Of a stretch of DNA of 64,000 bases, positions 27,830 through 36,136 are shown one piece after another. Made by a program: the position numbers and the translations under genes. Each line of letters opens with the position of its first letter. Within the stretch, counting starts at the first letter, position 1. The notes beneath the pieces were generated by a model. The model made no database searches. It was not told the DNA's origin and saw only the letters and a list, made by a program, of their open reading frames with translations. The stretch is from Deinococcus cellulosilyticus NBRC 106333 = KACC 11606 (GTDB lineage Bacteria; Deinococcota; Deinococci; Deinococcales; Deinococcaceae): the NCBI RefSeq assembly GCF_007990775.1, contig NZ_BJXB01000002.1:124001-188000 (forward strand). Direction: 5' to 3'.

Positions 27830-27840
27830 GGAGGCTTCAG

Positions 27841-29043
27841 GTGAACACTCAAGATTACGTTTTGCTCGATGAAAGTTACGGTGCCCACAACTACCACCCC
27901 CTTGATGTGGTGATTGAACGGGGAGAGGGCGTGTGGGTTTACGATGTGGAAGGAAAAAAATACCTGGACTGCCTGAGCGCCTACAGCGCCGTGAACCAGG
28001 GCCACTGCCACCCCAGAATTTTGAAATCCATGATCGAGCAGGCCAGCAAGGTGACCCTGACCTCCCGCGCTTTCCGCAATGACCAGATGGGACTTTTCCT
28101 GAAAGAACTCTGTGAATTCACAGGGTATGAGATGGCCCTCCCCATGAACACCGGAGCGGAAGCCGTGGAAACGGCCATCAAAGCAGCACGCAAATGGGGT
28201 TATCAGGTCAAGGGAATTGCTGAAAATCGGGCCCAGATCATCGTGGCAAATGGCAACTTCCACGGGCGGACCACCACTGTGGTTTCTTTCTCCACGGAAG
28301 ACCAGTACAGGAAAGACTTTGGACCGTTCACCCCAGGATTCCTGGCTGTCGAATATGGAAACATTGAGGCCCTGAAAGCCGCCATCACCCCTGACACTGC
28401 TGCCATTCTGCTGGAACCCATTCAGGGCGAAGGTGGGGTCATCATTCCTCCAGAAGGTTACCTGAAGGCCGTGCGTGCATTGTGCGATGAGCACAACATC
28501 CTGTTCATTGCTGACGAAATCCAGTCCGGTCTGGGCCGCAGTGGTGCCCGTTTTGCCTGTGACCATGAGGGGGTGCGCCCTGACATGGTGATTCTGGGCA
28601 AAGCCCTGTCCGGTGGTTTTTACCCTGTGTCTGCAGTGGTGGCAGATGAGCCCGTCCTTGGCCTCTTCAAGCCCGGCGACCACGGCTCCACTTTTGCCGG
28701 TAATCCTCTGGGTGCCGCCGTGGCCCGCGAAGCCCTCAAAGTCCTGCAGGAAGAAAACCTGATTGAACGTTCCCGCGAACTCGGGGAGTACCTGAAATCC
28801 GAGCTGGAAAAAATAGACAGCCCTGTGATTGATTTCGTTCGAGGCAAAGGCCTGTGGATCGGTCTGGTCCTGAAAGAACCTGCACGTCCTTACTGTGAAG
28901 CTTTAAGGGAGATGGGGATTCTTTGCAAGGAAACCCATGTGAATGTGATCAGGATTGCACCTCCACTGGTGGTGGAAAAAGATGAGCTGGAGCTGATTGT
29001 GCACCACTTTCGTCAGGTCCTGCAATCAACCCTGGTATTCTGA
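27841..29043 (+). CDS. rocD: Ornithine aminotransferase
   Basis: PLP enzyme that converts ornithine and 2-oxoglutarate to glutamate semialdehyde and glutamate in arginine breakdown. The 400-aa product is full length. Features are the N-terminal HNYHPLDVVIERGEGVWVYD, MNTGAEAVETAIKAARKWGY (cofactor phosphate region), LLEPIQGEGGVIIPP, FIADEIQSGLGRSG, and the Schiff-base Lys in MVILGKALSGGFYPVSAV. The GTG start has GGAGG seven bases upstream. Class III aminotransferase family; the ornithine assignment is supported by HNYHPL and YSAVNQGHCHP. Likely regulated by the divergent Lrp-type gene and the leader hairpin. Confidence 0.92.
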   Translation: MNTQDYVLLDESYGAHNYHPLDVVIERGEGVWVYDVEGKKYLDCLSAYSAVNQGHCHPRILKSMIEQASKVTLTSRAFRNDQMGLFLKELCEFTGYEMALPMNTGAEAVETAIKAARKWGYQVKGIAENRAQIIVANGNFHGRTTTVVSFSTEDQYRKDFGPFTPGFLAVEYGNIEALKAAITPDTAAILLEPIQGEGGVIIPPEGYLKAVRALCDEHNILFIADEIQSGLGRSGARFACDHEGVRPDMVILGKALSGGFYPVSAVVADEPVLGLFKPGDHGSTFAGNPLGAAVAREALKVLQEENLIERSRELGEYLKSELEKIDSPVIDFVRGKGLWIGLVLKEPARPYCEALREMGILCKETHVNVIRIAPPLVVEKDELELIVHHFRQVLQSTLVF

Positions 29044-29412
29044 CACAGGTCCTGTTTTGTGACGAACAGGATCTGATCTTGAGGGTCTTTGATCTTTGAC
29101 ACTGCAGGTCAGCACTTGGCCTGCAGTGCTCCACCCACCCTGCCCTGGGCGCAAATAATAATTGATCAGCATCATCAACTATGCCTAGCCCGCCCCTTGA
29201 CCCAGGCCCCAGAGAATGAAAGAATACTTTCCTAGCGTGCGTTTCAGACGCACCTTCATCCAGAGCGTGTCAGGGACCTGGCCCGAGATCCTGCACTTCA
29301 AACTTCGCAGGCGCAGCACGCAGCAACCCGCCCCCCATTTCGGGCATGGTGCTCTCCAGCCACCCCAGAAGCGGTTAAGGATGACATGTCGGGTGGAAAG
29401 ATGGAGGAACAA
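29044..29412 (+). other. Intergenic and leader region upstream of metH
   Basis: This 369-bp stretch has no convincing gene. It contains a 9-bp hairpin CACTGCAGG/CCTGCAGTG (29100-29128), which may end the rocD transcript. An AT-rich possible promoter region follows (TAATAAT near 29158), then TTGACC at 29197, a hairpin GTGCGT/ACGCAC (29237-29253) and CCTGC/GCAGG (29290-29313). I could not match it to a known SAM, SAH or cobalamin riboswitch. Confidence 0.4.
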
Positions 29413-32400
29413 ATGTCCAAACCCCCCATACGTGAATTGCTCAGAGAACGCATCCTTGTGCTTGACGGTGCGATGGGCACCATGATCCAGCAGTTCAAAC
29501 TCTCCGAGACGGACTTCTGGAACAAAGAGCTCATTCAGGCAGGCATTGGCTGCAACCTGAAGGGCAACAGCGACCTGCTGAACATCACCCGCCCGGATGT
29601 GATCCTGGAGATCCACAGGCGTTATCTGGAGGCCGGGGCAGACATTCTGGAGACCAACACCTTTACGGGAACACGGGTGGCCCAGAGCGATTATGGCACT
29701 GAAAACTTCGTGTACCAGATCAATTATGATGGTGCCCGTCTGGCAAAACAGGCTGCAGACGAGTTCACTGCCCTGACCCCCGACAAGCCTCGCTATGTGG
29801 CCGGGGCCGTCGGACCCACCAACAAGACCCTGAGCATCTCTCCCAAGGTGGAGGACCCGGGATTCCGGGGTTACTCCTGGGATGAACTGGTGCGGGATTA
29901 CATCGAACAGGTCACGGCCCTGCTGGATGCCGAAGTGGATTTGCTGCTGGTGGAAACCACCTTTGACACCCTGAATGCCAAAGCTGCCCTGTACGCCATT
30001 GAAGAGGTCTTCCAGCAAAGAGGTGCCCGTGTTCCCCTGATGGTCTCTGGAACCATCACGGATGCTTCGGGTCGCACCCTGAGTGGTCAGACCGCAGAGG
30101 CCTTCTATGTTTCCATGGGCCATGCAGACCTGCTTTCCATTGGCTTCAACTGCGCCATGGGGGCGGAGGACCTGCGTCCACACATGAGGACCCTCTCCCG
30201 ACTGGCCCATGAGTTTGTCAGCTGTTACCCCAATGCAGGTCTGCCCAATGCCTTCGGTGAGTACGATGAAACCCCGGAGCAGATGGCCGCTGTGCTGAAA
30301 AGCTTTGCCGAAGAGGGCCTCCTGAACATCGTGGGTGGATGTTGCGGAAGCACCCCCGAGCACATCACCGCCATTGTGAATGCTGTGGCTGGCATCAAAC
30401 CCAGGGTGCCTGCCCAGCCTTCCAACCTGCCCAACTTCAGCGGTCTGGAAGCCCTGTACATCACAAAAGAAACCAACTTTGTGAACGTCGGGGAGCGCAC
30501 CAACATCACCGGAAGCCCCAAATTCTCCAAAGCCATTCTGGCCGGAGATTACGATGCAGGTCTGAAAATTGCTGCCCAGCAGGTCAGAAACGGTGCCCAG
30601 ATCATCGACATCAACATGGATGAAGGGATGCTTGATGGGGTGGCGGCCATGGAGCGCTTCATCAACCTGGTGGCCAGCGAACCTGAAATTGCCCGCGTGC
30701 CCATCATGATCGATTCTTCCAAGTGGGAGGTCATCGAGGCAGGCCTCAAGTGCTTCCAGGGCAAGTGCATCGTGAACTCCATCTCCCTGAAAGAAGGCGA
30801 GGAAGCATTCAAGAGACATGCCCGCAAATTGCGCCAGTACGGGGCTGCGGTGGTGGTGATGGCTTTCGATGAACAGGGGCAGGCAGACAGTTATGCCAGA
30901 CGCATCGAGATCTGCGAACGGGCCTACCGCATCCTGGTGGATGAAGTTGGATTCAGGCCCCATGACATCATTTTTGATCCCAACGTGCTGACGGTGGCCA
31001 CAGGCCTCGAAGAGCACAACAGTTACGCCCTGGATTTCATTGAGGCCACCCGCTGGATCAAGCAGAACCTGCCCGGAGCCCTGGTGTCGGGAGGCATCTC
31101 CAACGTGTCTTTCAGCTTCCGGGGGAACAACCACGTGCGGGAAGCCATGCACAGCGTGTTCCTGTACCACGCCATCCGTGCAGGTCTCGACATGGGCATC
31201 GTGAATGCCGGGATGCTTGGTGTGTATGAGGACATTGAGCCTGAGCTGCTCGAAAAAGTCGAAGATGTGATCCTCAACCGCCACCCGGAGGCCGGTGAAG
31301 CCCTGCTGCAACTCGCAGAAAAATACAAGGACACTGAGAAAACCAGAGCTGTGGCTGCCTCCTGGCGCAACCAACCTGTGTATGAACGCCTGAAACACGC
31401 GCTGATCCACGGCCTCACCGATCACATTGATCAGGATGCAGAGGAAGCGTACCAGCAACTTGGAAGCCCTTTGCTGGTGATCGAAGGCCCCCTGATGGAC
31501 GGCATGAACGTGGTGGGGGACCTGTTCGGGGCCGGGAAAATGTTCCTGCCTCAGGTGGTGAAAAGTGCCCGCGTGATGAAAAAAGCCGTGGCTTACCTCA
31601 CCCCCTATCTGGAAGCCGAGAAGAAAGAGGGCTCCAAAGCAGGCACCATCGTGATGGCCACCGTCAAGGGAGACGTGCACGACATCGGCAAGAACATCGT
31701 GGGGGTGGTGCTGGGCTGCAACAACTTCGAGGTGATCGACCTCGGGGTGATGGTTCCCGCAGAGAAAATCCTGCAGATCGCAAAAGAAAAAAACGCAGAT
31801 GCCATCGGTCTGTCCGGTCTGATCACCCCTTCTCTGGATGAAATGGTGCATGTGGCCAGTGAAATGCAGCGCCAGGGCTTCAAGTTGCCCCTCCTCATCG
31901 GCGGAGCCACCACCTCGCGGGCCCACACTGCAGTGAAAATTGACCCCCAGTACGCCAGTCCGGTGGTGCATGTGCTGGATGCGAGCCGTGCAGTCGGGGT
32001 GTTGAGCAGCCTGCTTTCCGTGAACAAAGAGGATTTCGCCCAGCAGACCAAAACCCTCTACAGGGACATCCGGGAGCAGCACGCCGAGAAGAACATCCGC
32101 ATGGTGTCCATCGAAGAGGCCAGGCAGAACCGTCCTGTGCTCTCATACGAGGACCGCCCGACCCCCAATACCCCGGGCCGTCAGGTGCTGACCTACAGCA
32201 TCCAGGAACTCAGGGATTACATTGACTGGACTCCGTTTTTCATTGCCTGGGAACTCAAGGGCATCTACCCCAAGATCCTCAATGATCCCAAGGTGGGAGA
32301 GCAGGCCAGAAGCCTCTTTGAGGACGCCAACCGCCTGCTGGACCAGATTCAAGGTCGCCTGGAAGCAAAAGCAGTCATCGGATTGTATGAGGCCGCTCGG

Positions 32401-33054
32401 GTAGGAGATGACCTGCACCTGAGTCTGGATGGAAATCCTGTGACTGTGCTTCACACCCTCAGGCAGCAAAGGCAGCAGATCGGCAACAATTTTGCCCTTG
32501 CAGACTTTGTGGCCGAAGAAAAAGACCATGTGGGCATGTTTGCGGTCACCATCCATGGGGCAGAAGACATCGTGCAGGAATTCAAGGCCGATCACGACGA
32601 TTACTCCGCCATCATGGTGCAGGCCATTGCAGACCGCCTCGCAGAAGCCTTCGCAGAAAAACTGCACAGGGATGTGCGCACCACCCACTGGGGTTACGCC
32701 GCAGATGAAACCCTGGGCAACGACGACCTGATCCGTGAACGGTACAGGGGCATCCGGCCTGCTCCAGGTTATCCGGCCTGCCCTGACCACACCGAGAAAC
32801 GCACCATCTTCAGTGTGCTTGGAGCCAGCGAGATCGGTCTGGAGCTCACCGAATCCTGCGCCATGTGGCCCCCGAGCAGTGTTTCCGGCCTGTACTTCGC
32901 TCACCCGGACAGCCAGTATTTTGCTGTGGGACGGATTGGCGAAGACCAGGTGCGCGAGTACGCCCAGCGCAAAGGCATGACGGTGGAAGAGGTGGAACGC
33001 TGGCTGCAACCCATCCTGGCCTACCAGAGAACCCTGGTGTCCGCAGAAGGCTGA
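29413..33054 (+). CDS. metH: Cobalamin-dependent methionine synthase
   Basis: Transfers methyl from methyltetrahydrofolate to homocysteine via cobalamin. The 1213-aa product is full length and has all modules. The homocysteine domain is LVLDGAMGTMIQQ with zinc-binding GGCCGSTPEH near 305. The folate domain is NVGERTNITGSPKF with GAQIIDINMDEGMLDG. The B12 domain carries the base-off His ligand in GDVHDIGKNIVGVVL plus GLSGLITPSLDEM. The C-terminal SAM-binding activation domain includes RGIRPAPGYPACPDHTEK. ATG 29413 is preferred over 29401 because GGAGG (29403-29407) then sits five bases upstream. Confidence 0.97.
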   Translation: MSKPPIRELLRERILVLDGAMGTMIQQFKLSETDFWNKELIQAGIGCNLKGNSDLLNITRPDVILEIHRRYLEAGADILETNTFTGTRVAQSDYGTENFVYQINYDGARLAKQAADEFTALTPDKPRYVAGAVGPTNKTLSISPKVEDPGFRGYSWDELVRDYIEQVTALLDAEVDLLLVETTFDTLNAKAALYAIEEVFQQRGARVPLMVSGTITDASGRTLSGQTAEAFYVSMGHADLLSIGFNCAMGAEDLRPHMRTLSRLAHEFVSCYPNAGLPNAFGEYDETPEQMAAVLKSFAEEGLLNIVGGCCGSTPEHITAIVNAVAGIKPRVPAQPSNLPNFSGLEALYITKETNFVNVGERTNITGSPKFSKAILAGDYDAGLKIAAQQVRNGAQIIDINMDEGMLDGVAAMERFINLVASEPEIARVPIMIDSSKWEVIEAGLKCFQGKCIVNSISLKEGEEAFKRHARKLRQYGAAVVVMAFDEQGQADSYARRIEICERAYRILVDEVGFRPHDIIFDPNVLTVATGLEEHNSYALDFIEATRWIKQNLPGALVSGGISNVSFSFRGNNHVREAMHSVFLYHAIRAGLDMGIVNAGMLGVYEDIEPELLEKVEDVILNRHPEAGEALLQLAEKYKDTEKTRAVAASWRNQPVYERLKHALIHGLTDHIDQDAEEAYQQLGSPLLVIEGPLMDGMNVVGDLFGAGKMFLPQVVKSARVMKKAVAYLTPYLEAEKKEGSKAGTIVMATVKGDVHDIGKNIVGVVLGCNNFEVIDLGVMVPAEKILQIAKEKNADAIGLSGLITPSLDEMVHVASEMQRQGFKLPLLIGGATTSRAHTAVKIDPQYASPVVHVLDASRAVGVLSSLLSVNKEDFAQQTKTLYRDIREQHAEKNIRMVSIEEARQNRPVLSYEDRPTPNTPGRQVLTYSIQELRDYIDWTPFFIAWELKGIYPKILNDPKVGEQARSLFEDANRLLDQIQGRLEAKAVIGLYEAARVGDDLHLSLDGNPVTVLHTLRQQRQQIGNNFALADFVAEEKDHVGMFAVTIHGAEDIVQEFKADHDDYSAIMVQAIADRLAEAFAEKLHRDVRTTHWGYAADETLGNDDLIRERYRGIRPAPGYPACPDHTEKRTIFSVLGASEIGLELTESCAMWPPSSVSGLYFAHPDSQYFAVGRIGEDQVREYAQRKGMTVEEVERWLQPILAYQRTLVSAEG

Positions 33055-33229
33055 GCAACCAGTCAAAAAGGACTGTCCTGTTGATAGGGCTCTCGGCTCT
33101 GGGCACGCAGCCCTCGGCTGCGCATTTGCCCTTCCCTTCCCATTTGGTTAAAATACAGGTTGCACACGTCAGAGGGTCGTGAAAACGATCCTCTGCGTCT
33201 TTGTCCAGGAGCATCAAAGGAGTTACCAC

Positions 33230-33727
33230 ATGAGTCAGCCGAAAAAAGGCCCGAGCACCAAGCAGAAGAAGCTGCCAAAGAAGGTGCAGGAAGCCATTCA
33301 GAAAAACCAGCAGGGTAAAAAGTGGGGCCGTCAGGTCAAGAAATCCCACAACCGTCCCGAACTTCCACAGATCAAACCGGACCAGGTGTTCAAAGATCGG
33401 GATGGCAAGTCCTACACCTTCAGTGAATCTGCCCTCAAGCGGGTGGCTGCCCACCTGCTGCAGAAAAACAAGAAACAGTGGCGTTACCGCAATTTTCCCT
33501 TCCCAGTGGTGGGGCACAACGGCAACGAGATTGAGGTCCTGTTCGACTTCTATGTGTACGACAGCAACGAAACCATTGTGCGGGTGATTCTGGTGGTGCC
33601 CAACGAATCCCGTGAATTGTGGGACCGCCTGGGCCTCTTCAAGAAGCAGTTCCCGATGTACACCCATGAGGTGTGGACGCCGGAAGTCATGGCCGAACTG
33701 CTGGAAAAAAGCTGGCTGGGGTACTGA
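33230..33727 (+). CDS. Conserved small protein of unknown function
   Basis: Encodes 165 aa. ATG 33230 is supported by AAAGGAG upstream. The first ~50 residues are Lys/Gln-rich and basic (KKGPSTKQKKLPKKVQEAIQ), as in nucleic-acid-binding tails. The folded part (~60-165) has YTFSESALKRVAAHLLQKNKKQWRYRNFPFP, then EVLFDFYVYDSNETIVRVILVVP and ELWDRLGLFKKQFPMYTHEVWTPE. The spacing of acidic residues around FDFYVYD faintly recalls a nuclease-like fold, but no catalytic signature is certain. Function unknown. Confidence 0.75.
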   Translation: MSQPKKGPSTKQKKLPKKVQEAIQKNQQGKKWGRQVKKSHNRPELPQIKPDQVFKDRDGKSYTFSESALKRVAAHLLQKNKKQWRYRNFPFPVVGHNGNEIEVLFDFYVYDSNETIVRVILVVPNESRELWDRLGLFKKQFPMYTHEVWTPEVMAELLEKSWLGY

Positions 33728-33772
33728 GTCTCCAGTGCCAGCCTTCTGACAGGTCAATGTCATTGCAGCAAG

Positions 33773-33928
33773 CCGTCAGCCGTCAGCCCTCAGCGGTCAG
33801 AAAAATACAACGGATGGATGGAACCCTGTCCAGAACAAATAGACACATTTTTTCTGCATCACCAGCACATAGCTGGCCTGTTGATGGGGCACTGGAATCT
33901 GTTGCTGACGGCTGAAAGCTGATGGCTG
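33773..33928. repeat. Heptamer-bordered inverted repeat element C
   Basis: The left end is CCGTCAG, CCGTCAG, CCCTCAG, CGGTCAG (33773-33800), nearly identical to element B. The right end is the inverted set CTGACGG, CTGAAAG, CTGATGG (33905-33925). The core is unrelated to that of element B. It sits in a 279-bp gap whose remainder is the promoter of the next gene. Confidence 0.75.
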
Positions 33929-33974
33929 TTTGCTCAGCATCTGCAAGGCTGCCTTGTCACTTTTACCTGATCTT

Positions 33975-34001
33975 TTGCACTGCAGAGGAGAGGGCTATAA
34001 T
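33975..34001 (+). promoter_or_regulatory. Promoter with consensus -10, leaderless
   Basis: A perfect TATAAT (33996-34001) sits five bases before the ATG at 34007, with TTGCAC (33975-33980) as a possible -35 at a short 15-bp spacing. No SD is present. Confidence 0.6.
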
Positions 34002-34006
34002 TGATC

Positions 34007-34822
34007 ATGGATCAACTGAATGTTTCGCTTCCCGTGAAAGCTTTTTCATCTCTGGTGCCCAGCCCCAGAGGGGTTTTTGTCCTGCACCACGGCTATGCAG
34101 AGCATGTGCACCGCTACCAGCATCTGGTGGATCTGGTCAACAGCCTGGGTTTTCATGCCTTCGGGTTTGACCAGAGGGGCCATGGACAGACCACCACGCC
34201 ACCCACGGGTCTGGTGGAGGACTTTGATCGGCATGTGCAGGACAGCCTGGAATTCCGTGTCTTCTTGAGGGAGCAGTACCCCCATCTTCCTGTGGTGCTC
34301 TTTGGGCACAGCATGGGAGGTTTGCTTGCCGTGCGCAGTGCGGAAGCCAACCCCAAGGGCATTGATGGGGTGATCCTCTCCTCCCCTGCCCTGTTGATCG
34401 GGACCGACACCCCGCCCTTCATGAAGACCCTGTCAACCGTGCTGAGCCAGATCTCCCCAGGCCTGCAGGTGCTTCCTCTGGACTCGAAAAAGATCTCCCG
34501 ACATGCCCATGTGGTCACGGCTTACGACACAGATCCTCTGGTGTACCACGGCAAAGTCAAAGCCCGTACAGGGGCAGAAATGCTGCGTGCCAGTGCAAAC
34601 GTCTGGTACGGGACTGCCCAGTGGCAGCACCGAACATTGATCTTTCATGGGACCCAGGATGGGTTGGCAGACATTGAGGGTTCCAGGCGCTTTTATGCAG
34701 AAATTCGCAGTGAGGACAAAACCTTCCGTGAATTTGAAGGCGGATACCACGAATTGCTCAATGATCAGGTTGCCGAAGAAGCATTCGGGTTGATCCGGGA
34801 CTGGCTCAGTGCGCGATTTTAA
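34007..34822 (+). CDS. Alpha/beta hydrolase, monoacylglycerol-lipase type
   Basis: Encodes 271 aa of the serine aminopeptidase S33 / Hydrolase_4 kind. The pattern HHGYAEHVHRY is the oxyanion-hole region, FDQRGHGQT follows, the nucleophile elbow is GHSMGG (Ser near 104), the acid is in HGTQDGLA and the catalytic His in GGYHELLND. There is no signal peptide, so it is cytoplasmic. The family includes monoacylglycerol lipases and lysophospholipases; the exact substrate is unknown. The start codon is chosen from the adjacent -10 box. Confidence 0.88.
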   Translation: MDQLNVSLPVKAFSSLVPSPRGVFVLHHGYAEHVHRYQHLVDLVNSLGFHAFGFDQRGHGQTTTPPTGLVEDFDRHVQDSLEFRVFLREQYPHLPVVLFGHSMGGLLAVRSAEANPKGIDGVILSSPALLIGTDTPPFMKTLSTVLSQISPGLQVLPLDSKKISRHAHVVTAYDTDPLVYHGKVKARTGAEMLRASANVWYGTAQWQHRTLIFHGTQDGLADIEGSRRFYAEIRSEDKTFREFEGGYHELLNDQVAEEAFGLIRDWLSARF

Positions 34823-34897
34823 GTGATTTGTGAATGATGAGTTAAAACTGAACCCAGGCTGAAACCGAAAAAGGGAGTACACTGAAAGAAGAATCAT

Positions 34898-35458
34898 ATG
34901 ATGCTCTCTTTTCTGTTCACCACACTCATGGCCACTGCACCTCTGGAAGTGATTGTCTTTGACAGCAGCCTCCAGAGGGTGGTCGGTTATGGCAAACAAT
35001 CCGGCAACCAGATTCACATCGAAGTGCTCGAAAGTTATTCCGGTCCAGTCGTCAGCATGTTCCTGCGAGACAAGGTCACCAGCACCCAGGGGGTCATGGT
35101 CTCCGGTCAACTGACCCTCACCACCTCCAATGGCACCTCCACCCTGCAACAGTACATGACTGCACTGGGCATCAACCTGAAACTCAGTGTGGTCAAAACC
35201 CCCAAGCTGAACTCCACCCCCTCAAATGCTGGCAGCAATGGTGAAGATGACCGCCCCGGCAATTCTGGCAACAATGGTGGCGGAAACGGAAATGGCGGTG
35301 GGAACGGCGGTGGGAACGGCGGCGGAAATGGCGGTGGGAACGGCGGTGGGAACGGCGGTGGGAACGGCGGCGGAAATGGCGGTGGGAACGGCGGTGGGAA
35401 CGGCGGCGGAAATGGCAATGGTGGCGGTAAAGGTGGCGGGAATGGTAAAAATAAATAA
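34898..35458 (+). CDS. Putative exported protein with GGGN tandem-repeat tail
   Basis: Encodes 186 aa. A short hydrophobic N-terminus (MMLSFLFTTLMATA) may be a signal peptide. Residues ~16-110 form a folded domain (LEVIVFDSSLQRVVGYGK, SYSGPVVSMFLRDKVTSTQGVMVSG). Residues ~118-186 are almost only Gly and Asn: ten perfect GGGN units flanked by GN, GGGK and GGGN, ending KNK. It ends two bases before the response-regulator start, so the three genes probably form one operon and the protein may be an input, output or accessory of that two-component system (inference). Confidence 0.75.
   Translation: MMLSFLFTTLMATAPLEVIVFDSSLQRVVGYGKQSGNQIHIEVLESYSGPVVSMFLRDKVTSTQGVMVSGQLTLTTSNGTSTLQQYMTALGINLKLSVVKTPKLNSTPSNAGSNGEDDRPGNSGNNGGGNGNGGGNGGGNGGGNGGGNGGGNGGGNGGGNGGGNGGGNGGGNGNGGGKGGGNGKNK
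35294..35413 (+). repeat. 12-bp tandem repeat (ten units) coding GGGN
   Basis: Ten 12-bp units in two sequence types, A = GGCGGTGGGAAC and B = GGCGGCGGAAAT, are arranged A A B A A A B A A B. The unit differences are synonymous, and the higher-order pattern suggests past duplication of multi-unit blocks. Copy number is likely variable. Confidence 0.9.
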
Positions 35459-35460
35459 AC

Positions 35461-36135
35461 ATGCGCAAATGGCAGATTTTTCTTCTTGAAGATGATCCAG
35501 GGTTGCGGGACCTGCTGGTGGATCATCTCAACGCTTCCGGGCACCAGGTGCAGTCCTGCCGAACCCTCACTGAGGCCTACAGCCTGCTGGAACAGTGGAC
35601 ACCGGATCTGGTGCTGCTGGACCTCAATCTGCCTGATGGGGATGGACTGGACCTGATTCCCACCATTCAGAGCCTTGGAAACCTGCCCGTGCTGATCATC
35701 ACCGCCAGGGGCTCTGTGCCAGACCGCGTGCAGGGCTTGAACCAGGGGGCCGACGACTACCTGATCAAGCCCTTTGCAATGGATGAGTTCGATGCCCGCA
35801 TCAAGGCCTTGCTTCGCCGGGTGCATCCGCAGGAACAGGTGATGATTCTGGCCGGAACCACCCTGGACATCAACAAATGCACCCTGCTGACCGAGCAAGG
35901 GAACACCCTGCTGACCGACCATGAACTGCGGATCATGGAGTACCTGATGCAAAATGCCTCCCGGGTGGTGAGCCGGGAGGTGCTGGAACAGTACGTCTAT
36001 GGGTGGTACATTCCAGCCTCCAACAGCATTGAGGTGCGGGTGTCGGTGCTGCGCAAGAAGTTGCGCCAGATTGGCAGCCAGCTCAACATCCGGGCCCTCA
36101 GGAAAGCCGGTTACGCCCTCTTTGTGGAGGAGTGA
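35461..36135 (+). CDS. OmpR/PhoB-type response regulator
   Basis: Encodes 224 aa. The receiver domain has the acidic pair E10-D11-D12, phosphoacceptor Asp54 (LVLLDLNLPDGDG), Thr in IITARG and Lys in DYLIKPF. The C-terminal winged-helix DNA-binding domain ends with EVRVSVLRKKLRQIGSQLNIRALRKAGYALF. It starts three bases after the GGGN-repeat gene and is followed by the histidine kinase after one base, forming a tight operon. Confidence 0.93.
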   Translation: MRKWQIFLLEDDPGLRDLLVDHLNASGHQVQSCRTLTEAYSLLEQWTPDLVLLDLNLPDGDGLDLIPTIQSLGNLPVLIITARGSVPDRVQGLNQGADDYLIKPFAMDEFDARIKALLRRVHPQEQVMILAGTTLDINKCTLLTEQGNTLLTDHELRIMEYLMQNASRVVSREVLEQYVYGWYIPASNSIEVRVSVLRKKLRQIGSQLNIRALRKAGYALFVEE

Positions 36136-36136
36136 C

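Noticed and set aside
29180..29218. Leader peptide upstream of metH (MPSPPLDPGPRE)
   Set aside because: It is Pro-rich and has no Met run, so it does not fit a methionine-sensing attenuator; it is probably chance.
29185..32082. 965-codon minus-strand open frame over metH
   Set aside because: Antisense shadow of metH; no start signal and no recognisable domain.
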